Below are positions 8,901 to 13,974 of a stretch of 13,974 bases of DNA, in pieces. Under the pieces are notes generated by a model. The model saw only the letters and a program-made list of their open reading frames with translations, was not told the DNA's origin and made no database searches. Every line of letters begins with the position of its first letter. The first letter of the stretch is position 1. Position numbers and translations under genes: made by a program. Source of the stretch: Terana coerulea (Eukaryota; Basidiomycota; Agaricomycetes; Polyporales; Phanerochaetaceae); contig JAKOGH010000640.1 of NCBI GenBank assembly GCA_024811115.1, positions 1 to 13,974 of the forward strand, given 5' to 3'.

Positions 8901-10131
8901 GCGGTGTCTCGCTGCTGCCGCATCGGCTTCATGGTCGTCAGTGAAACAGGCGATATCAAAGCTGCTGCTAGTACAGACCATCAGTGGTGCTGCTTTAGGC
9001 CTCATGCCATTCTTAACGCTGCCTGAAGGTTGCTTGAAAAAGTTGATCTCCTTTTGCGGGTCCCTTACAGCGTTCGGCACTGCGAGATGTTTCTGAGTGA
9101 GAATTCCTTGGACGGTCTTTGGCTTAGCCGTGGTCATGCTTTCGATGCGATTGGTCTCCCCCGCAACTTTACCTTTGGATTCACGCCGCCACCGAGAGAG
9201 CTGAGAGTCATTAGTACCAGCTGGTTGGAATGAGGGCTGCAAAGACGTACTCCGGGTGAAGCTTGCCGGCTATTTCGGCCGTTATCGAGTGTCCGAGAGG
9301 GCCCAGCCTGCACCTCCTCGAGAGCTTCATCCTGCTGCAAGTCTACCTGGTTGTCTACACCATCGTCCACGTCGATGATTTCGTACACCTCCGGTGGGGC
9401 AGTTTGAGCCTTCTGCTTTAGCTTCCTGGCCAAGCGCTGTGTTGCCGCACCATCACGGACCTCCTCACGATTGGACCCTGCTATTGGCTTGAGGGATAAC
9501 CCATTTGAAGTTGGTGCTGACCGTGAATTGGGCTTTGAAGAATGCTCTTCTTCAGAGAACGAGTTGATTGGATCTGGACTCGACTTCCGACGTCTCCGCA
9601 CGACAGGTTCTCCGACATCCTCATCGCTTCCACTTGGAATGGTCACTGCAGACGAACTCGCCCCGAAAGCCTCCGGATTCTCTTCCGAAGAAATTTGCAG
9701 AGTATTTTAGGATCTCGGTTGTGGATGTGAGGGCACTTGGATGCTTACTAGGGAAATATCGAGAGCTCTGGATTTCTTTGCGACTTCGCGGCGCCTGGGT
9801 AAATACCTTTCGGGAGGCAGTTATATTCCCTCCGTCGAGTCCATCCTTGCCTCGAGTAGGCACCTTTCCCAAAGTAGTCCCTAACCTTTGAGAGGAGAAC
9901 GGATTCCCAACACTGGCTCTCTGCAAATGCGAGGTGAATGACCGCAGGTAAACGCATATACTGAGGCGTACATTGCTTGGGATCATGATAGGCGTCGGTT
10001 CAGACTTCCATGTTCTCTCTCTGAGAAATGATTTTAGTATGGGATTCAAAGTAAAAGCAAAAGATGTACTGCAGCGTAAGTCCCGACCCAGATGCCCGAG
10101 AATTAGACGCGTCCCTCATATTCGCAGGCAT
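5949..10131 (-). CDS. ulp2: Ulp2/SENP6-7-type SUMO protease (C48 cysteine peptidase), complete
   Basis: Nuclear isopeptidase that trims poly-SUMO chains. Seventeen exons in transcript order: 10131-10070, 10020-9972, 9920-9749, 9681-9251, 9200-8979, 8926-8654, 8605-8500, 8450-8318, 8269-8057, 8000-7896, 7830-7717, 7664-7569, 7516-7427, 7374-6685, 6633-6489, 6438-6340, 6281-5949. They join in frame to about 1110 codons with no break. The N-terminus is basic and disordered (RRRRKSS, a likely nuclear signal) with a SUMO-interacting-type EIIDVDD. Residues 360-483 form a conserved-looking block (AWLYGHKECKNGPYWLVLDG ... VTFNFEQQHANWGNGEPYKQL), possibly PH-like. The peptidase starts near 589: LVYPPSGTGAVNITRGD, LEPGSYLNDTLIEFGLK, FSSFFYKKLN, VPINEHLHWYLAII (His 691), TWIFTFDSLGSKHPGA (Asp 926), QPNFCDCGVYLIHF (Gln 971, Cys 977). 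About 235 residues separate the active-site His and Asp, as in the Ulp2/SENP6-7 branch rather than Ulp1. The start codon was chosen because MPANMRDASN splices in phase into exon 2. Confidence 0.93.
6054..6065 (-). other. ulp2: Candidate SUMO-interacting motif EIIV in the Ulp2 C-terminal tail
   Basis: Glu-Ile-Ile-Val (about residues 1073-1076) follows the acidic DESDD in the tail after the catalytic domain and is followed by GEVITKSKPAPAKGKGKAK. An acidic patch before an I-I-V core matches the inverted form of a SUMO-interacting motif. Confidence 0.45.
6685..7374 (-). other. ulp2: Exon 14 of ULP2: catalytic His plus long disordered insert
   Basis: One 690-nt exon, much larger than its neighbours, begins with the active-site LHWYLAIICNPEYVL and continues with about 215 residues of Pro, Ser, Asp and Glu before the Asp-bearing exon. 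The insert has a basic cluster TRKRKRASD (candidate nuclear signal), two related acidic motifs (APMDVDEPS and MPMEVDSND) and a SITIEDS segment. The strand order of the protease fold is thus interrupted between His and Asp. Confidence 0.85.
9362..9382 (-). other. ulp2: Candidate SUMO-interacting motif EIIDVDD in the Ulp2 N-terminus
   Basis: Codons at 9382 down to 9362 give Glu-Ile-Ile-Asp-Val-Asp-Asp (about residues 195-201), preceded by PPEVY. A short hydrophobic core followed by acidic residues is the usual form of a SUMO-interacting motif. Ulp2-family enzymes use such motifs to bind poly-SUMO chains. Function here is inferred from sequence form only. Confidence 0.55.
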
Positions 10132-10190
10132 CGACGCGCCGACCCCGAGCCCACAAGATGGAGAGTCTTGGTAGAGATGTCCTTGTTCAT
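10116..10190 (-). other. Short upstream open frame overlapping the ULP2 start
   Basis: An ATG at 10190 opens a 24-codon frame (MNKDISTKTLHLVGSG ...) that stops at 10116-10118, beyond and out of frame with the proposed ULP2 start at 10131. If transcription begins upstream of 10190 it would be met first by scanning ribosomes; otherwise it is irrelevant. Confidence 0.3.
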
Positions 10191-10290
10191 CTCTTATGTG
10201 GAGTAGGCATGCAAATAATCCTAGAAGCCTTGGGAGATGTTGGGCTGTCGAGTGGAAGGAGGTCGGTGTCGGCAGGTCTGAGGTCGCTCG

Positions 10291-10319
10291 GCGTGCAATT
10301 GCACGCGAGAGTCGTCTCG
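10291..10319. promoter_or_regulatory. Perfect 16-bp palindrome plus adjacent hairpin upstream of ULP2
   Basis: Positions 10291-10306 read GCGTGCAATTGCACGC, identical to its reverse complement. It abuts a second inverted repeat, CGAGA (10306-10310), four-base spacer, TCTCG (10315-10319). It lies about 160 bases upstream of the ULP2 start codon. Such symmetry suits a dimeric DNA-binding protein; the factor is unknown. Confidence 0.4.
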
Positions 10320-10905
10320 TGACCTATTTCCTTCTTGGGTAAGTCCGCGAAAGCCGAGGGACCGCGTGAAGAGGATGCGACGGGTCAAAACTCAGAGCGA
10401 CAAATGGAGAAATTTACTCTCCTCCGGTGTACATTGGGAGTTAGTGGTATGTAGTGGCTTGAAAAGGAGAGTCAGTCCAGGACTCCATCATCCTCGCCCT
10501 TGCCTAACCTACACCACCGGGCGGCGGCGAGGCTGGCGCAGCCTTGGCTGGGGTCCGGATCAGACCCGGTCTCCGATCCTGTTATCGGTCCCATACCAGG
10601 GTGGCAGCGAGGTAAATGAGCACATCTTGTTCCAGGCTTCCCCTTTGGCAGGTCGCTTCAGGCTGCGACTGGGGCTGCATCAGCCTGCTCGCAGGGGCAA
10701 TCTCAGCTTGTCGCGCTCAGCGCCATCCCAGGGTTTGTCAGATGCTTGCTACTTCGCATACCATATATAGTAATCCTCATTAAACATAGCCACATTATGG
10801 TGAAAAAATCGTATTTATTGTTGAACAGATGTAGTACATGTAATAATATATATACACTATGCTATACTGACTCGTGACACTTATCTACAGTCCTTACTGC
10901 TGAGG

Positions 10906-11578
10906 CTAACTACCACTTACTGTGATTGGTACCAGAATGAGTGCTGCAACTAGGGCATCTTGAGGGGAGATTGGTGACGGAATGATGGAGCTTGTGAAGA
11001 AACTGTCCTGTACAGTGAAATGTCAGCATGCATGCGTTAGTGACAATGAGCGGCATGTCTCACACTGTTGCATATGGGCTGCTTGGTCAGGTTGCGGGAC
11101 ATCGAGCGAAACACGATGGCTGGGTTGGGCAGGAGGCGTATGTGTCCGGGAATAGGGTGACGCGGGCTGCTGTTACTTGCAGAGTGGGTGAGCCTGAGAA
11201 ATGGGAAGAGAGGAGTCAGCGGAGGACGCACCAGTAAAGCTCCTATTGTTGAAGTCGGCGTCCACATCCGCCAGTCATTGAGAGGAGTTAACAAGTACAC
11301 GGCAACACCATATTTCAAGAGTGCGATGGTCAGTATATCATAGAGGGCGATAGTGATAATATGGTGCTTACCACTATTTCACTATGCCTGTTTCATGCCT
11401 TCGCTTGATGGGTCCTGCACGTTGGGCAGTCGAGGGTGGAATGTGGGTCGGGAATGGATCTCACTGTGCTTATTCTAAAGGTTCGCTTTAACAGGCATAC
11501 GAGGTGCAAGCAGTGCTGTCGAAACTCACCCGCCCGAGGATCTGCAATCATACCACAGAAGGAACCTTTTGCTGTCAT
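10906..11578 (-). CDS. Possible small membrane-protein gene or gene remnant (not modelled)
   Basis: Weak candidate. An ATG at 11578 begins MTAKGSFCGMIADPRA, followed by a good donor GTGAGT (11529). A TATA-like element sits about 75 bases upstream of it. Further on, 11360-11230 encodes a hydrophobic run (IITIALYDILTIALLKYGVAVYLLTP, shown here in two parts: IITIALYDILTI then ALLKYGVAVYLLTP), followed by a GTGCGT donor and a TTTCTCAG acceptor. After an acceptor near 10999, another segment reads SIIPSPISPQDALVAALILV and stops at about 10906. I could not join these into one open frame, so this may be a degraded gene, a fast-evolving small protein or chance. Confidence 0.2.
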
Positions 11579-11649
11579 GGGTTTAGTTTAGCGGCTGAGT
11601 GAAGGTTGTGGGTGAGCATGTCAATGAGAGACTGCCTTGCTCACAAAAA

Positions 11650-11655
11650 CTTATA
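11650..11655 (-). promoter_or_regulatory. TATA-like element for the candidate minus-strand gene
   Basis: TATAAG on the minus strand (CTTATA on plus), followed after about 30 bases by a pyrimidine/adenine leader (CACAACCTTCACTCAGCC) and then ATG at 11578. The spacing is typical of a fungal core promoter, but with no confident gene downstream this stays tentative. Confidence 0.3.
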
Positions 11656-12197
11656 GCTGGACGGTTTGTTGAGATCGATGATGAGGATCGATGGCGGAGG
11701 TTGACACCGACCCAGATAAAGGTCAGACTAACCCTGGAGAACAGAGTCTGAAGCGAGGAGGGGCAAGCAGCCCGGACCAAGCTTGAGAGAGGTGCAAAGC
11801 AAGGTCGAGAGTTGCGAGCCTGCTCCGGGCTGATGATCGGTATGTCCGGCGGGTCCGACCAGAGCTTGATCCAGCCTGGGCGCCAGCAACCTCAGACCGA
11901 GGGACCGGGTCACCCGGTGGTGTACTGGCGTCTGTACATATTTAGCGCTGATTGATCATAAGCGCCTAAAAGCTCGCTGATGCTCTTCGGGTTTGGAGCT
12001 CATGGTCGATACTATGTAAGACTATGTAGTTGCAGTCCGGCAGGCAGACGGTGAAGTAGAGGTAACTGGGAACGCAACTGTCGCTATGCTCCAGGATTTC
12101 GGCGCAGCGTTGAGGATTAATACCAGTTAGCCCCTGTAGCTCTTTTGAACCCTTCACAACATATCTTGTAGTACAGTATATATGGAGCTCCGGTGTC

Positions 12198-12628
12198 TTA
12201 TCGACTCGCTCCATCCACCTGCTTCATCCTGATTTTATTCATGTCCAGATCGTCTACCTGGTCCGCACGTTGATTCCAACCATGTCCTTGCCCTCCACCA
12301 CCAAATTCGACGCCGCAGACGGAGCAGAAGTAATGCGAATACGCCTTCTTGTGAAACTGATATACAGTGAGCTCGTTCATGGCGCCGAGCGTTAGCTCAA
12401 AGGTATTTGGCATGGTGTAACTGAGGGTTCGGCGATGAATGAAGCTATCATATGCCACCAAGAAGTTTGACTCATGAAGTGCAAGCCTTTCATCGTGCAG
12501 ATACTGCAGTTGCAATTTCCCACGGAGAACTGCCCCTCATCGAAGGCGGCACGAGTGAATTTGTAGCGAAACTTCTTGCAGTGGCAACCGCCAACATATG
12601 CCTTATCGTTGCTTTCTGAGGAGGACAT
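12198..12628 (-). CDS. GFA/CENP-V-type zinc protein, splice junction uncertain
   Basis: Small protein of the GFA family (named after glutathione-dependent formaldehyde-activating enzyme; most fungal members have no known substrate). Two exons fit: 12628-12459 and 12420-12198, giving about 130 residues, the normal family size. Seven cysteines match the zinc-binding pattern: GGCHC (Cys 15, 17), CNCSIC (Cys 39, 41, 44) and CSVCG (Cys 89, 92), with the typical NELTVYQFHKKAYSHYFC block and the C-terminal KQVDGAS. The start MSSSESNDK has a TATA box about 60 bases upstream. The intron needed (12421-12458, donor GTGGCA) is only 38 nt with a poor donor; a 51-nt intron from 12471 (donor GTCAAA) has normal length but leaves the frame one base short. 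The domain is sure; the exact join is not. Confidence 0.82.
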
Positions 12629-12688
12629 AATAGTAGGAGATGCTGGATGGGATCAACAATAGGATACAGGTTGAAACGCATGAGAGCG

Positions 12689-12696
12689 TTTATATA
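12689..12696 (-). promoter_or_regulatory. TATA box of the GFA-family gene
   Basis: TATATAAA on the minus strand, about 60 bases upstream of the ATG at 12626-12628. The leader between them is AT/CT-rich and contains no other ATG in frame. Position and sequence fit a core promoter TATA element. Confidence 0.55.
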
Positions 12697-13875
12697 CACG
12701 AGAGCTGCCATATGTCTACGTGATGAGGGATGCGAGAGATGGTGTGGCACGGTATTGATATTCTCATCTAGGTCCCTTGTTCATCGATACGATTGAGTGC
12801 ATGTTTGACAACTCACCACCGTGATCCTCCTGTCAGGATGTGTCTATGCTCTGAAGCAGTAAGATCGCTGAAGGTGCACGGAGGCAGGCGGTAGGCCTGT
12901 CGATGAACTACCTCGCGATTGCCAAACACCGGTGTTACATGGCTAGCATAAGGCAGTGGTTCGTATCGCAAAGATTGCTAACGCGACAGTACACCTGTCT
13001 CGTGAGTCTGAACAACATCCAGGGTTCAGTTGCACGGATGAATAGATATATATTCGCATATTTGACTCCAATGTAGGTAGCTATGATCGTTGAACTTGAT
13101 ACTCTGCTGAGACATTTGTCAAGGATAAGGGATTATGAACCAATGTGTATGACCACGTTCCACAGGCCGTCGCATCATGGTTCGTCGCTAGGACGTAAAA
13201 GCGAGAGACATGCCGCGCGACATCCACCGACTAACGATTGACTGACGACCTCAAACGTAAGCGTGTAAGGCACGCACAGCCTTGAGCTGGCTGAACTACA
13301 CAACTGAGACCATGACGTTCTTAAAGGCTTGACGGGCAGAACTGGCCACGATTCTAACGTTCGGACGCACCTTTGTGAAGTACCCTGCCGTCGCATGCCG
13401 CATCCTTGGTACCCTCAAATCCGACTGCGCAAAATATAGGCCAGCCAGAGGCTTTCCAGGCGCGTCCTTAACGTCATCGTGTCGGTATCCTCTTGCGTTG
13501 GGTATACCGTACTGTTGCGTAAAGCACAGTCAAAGAGAGTCGGCGAGAGGTGACACAGGTTTAGATCAAGTGCAGAGAGGCAGAGATCTAGACGCGCGCG
13601 AGTACCCTTGGCGAGCACCGCCACAAGCTTTCAACTTGACCGAAAACACCGTCTCCAATTTCCACGACCCCCCACGACCCCTTCTCACGACTTCCCAACC
13701 CCTCCTTTGGCTTTCCGTTCACGACGACAGCATACCGGCCAACACGTGTAGACCGCCTTTCCAGCTGCCTACTGCGCTGACGCTCCAATTCGCGCGCCTC
13801 TGCACCTGAGGCTGACAGTGCTTTCCACTCCAACTCACAAACACACCTTCACCAGCGACAACGACCAGCAAGACC
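12697..13875. promoter_or_regulatory. Divergent intergenic region between the GFA gene and the right-end gene
   Basis: No gene supported in about 1.2 kb. The left part (12760-13130) is unremarkable mixed sequence. The right part is pyrimidine-rich: 13651-13720 is dominated by C and T, and 13820-13875 is a C/A-rich leader ending AGACC before ATG. This is the usual look of the promoter and 5' leader of an actively transcribed fungal gene. The 144-codon plus-strand frame at 13375-13809 lies within this promoter and has no domain features. Confidence 0.5.
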
Positions 13876-13974
13876 ATGTCGAACTATACTCGGCGGGTGC
13901 CACCGCCCGGTCAACAGTACTATGCTGTTCCACAGAGCCCCCGCTCGGCTGGGCCTAGCCGGCAAGCTTCACGG
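13876..13974 (+). CDS. Unidentified gene, first 33 codons (3' partial)
   Basis: Function not recognised. The ATG at 13876 lies in a good fungal start context (AGACCATGTC) after a C/A-rich leader. The 33 codons to the window edge read MSNYTRRVPPPGQQYYAVPQ and then SPRSAGPSRQASR. The composition is Pro/Gln/Tyr/Ser/Arg-rich, so the N-terminus is probably disordered. It is transcribed away from the GFA gene across a shared upstream region. No intron is visible yet. Confidence 0.6.
   Translation, partial: MSNYTRRVPPPGQQYYAVPQSPRSAGPSRQASR

Larger units (their letters stand above)
10320..12197. other. Region of about 1.9 kb without a confident gene
   Basis: GC-rich patches (about 10490-10740 and 11740-11930) alternate with AT-rich stretches (10760-10870). 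Open frames are short on both strands and none shows a recognisable domain. A weak gene-like signal lies on the minus strand at about 10900-11660 and is listed separately. No terminal repeats, transposase, reverse transcriptase or tRNA could be recognised, though a decayed mobile element cannot be excluded. Confidence 0.5.

Noticed and set aside
10366..10770. 134-codon plus-strand open frame in the empty region
   Set aside because: Arg/Gly/Leu-rich translation of a GC-rich patch, no domain, poor start context; not annotated.
13375..13809. 144-codon plus-strand open frame upstream of the right-end gene
   Set aside because: It covers the pyrimidine-rich promoter tract and has no start context, domain or splice support.

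Overview
The window looks like filamentous basidiomycete DNA, most likely an Agaricomycete; I lean towards Polyporales by general impression only. The main reason is gene structure: two conserved nuclear genes are each split into 17-18 exons by GT-AG introns of mostly 44-67 nt, several with visible CTAAC/CTAAT-like branch sites. No prokaryotic operon signals, rRNA, tRNA, CRISPR array or intact mobile element was found.

Layout, left to right. (1) 1-3558, plus strand: the 3' three quarters of SMC6, a core ATPase of the SMC5/6 genome-stability complex. The N-terminal head lies outside the window. The hinge-coding exon carries a one-base frame break near 1400. (2) 3994-5291, plus strand: a single-pass membrane protein of unknown function with a disordered proline/serine-rich N-terminal region. 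It has a one-base frame break in a C run at 4583-4586 and a possible compensated frame slip near its N-terminus. (3) 5949-10131, minus strand: a complete Ulp2/SENP6-7-type SUMO protease (about 1110 residues, 17 exons) with a His-Asp-Gln-Cys active site, a long disordered insert inside the catalytic domain and two candidate SUMO-interacting motifs. It converges on gene 2. (4) 10132-12197: about 2 kb without a confident gene. It holds a perfect 16-bp palindrome upstream of ULP2, diffuse GC-rich patches, and a weak trace of a small membrane-protein gene on the minus strand. (5) 12198-12628, minus strand: a small GFA/CENP-V-type zinc protein with a TATA box and an uncertain splice junction. (6) 12629-13875: a divergent promoter region with a pyrimidine-rich tract, then the first 33 codons of an unidentified plus-strand gene that runs off the window.

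How the genes may relate: SMC6 works in a complex that carries a SUMO ligase (Nse2/Mms21), and Ulp2 removes SUMO chains, so two SUMO and genome-stability genes lie about 2.4 kb apart at their 3' ends. Whether this is conserved synteny or chance cannot be told from the sequence. The single-base frame breaks in SMC6 and gene 2, both consistent with a missing base, look more like uncorrected indels in the assembly than gene death, because the surrounding codons and splice sites are intact. All protein identities come from recognising motifs by eye; no database search was run.
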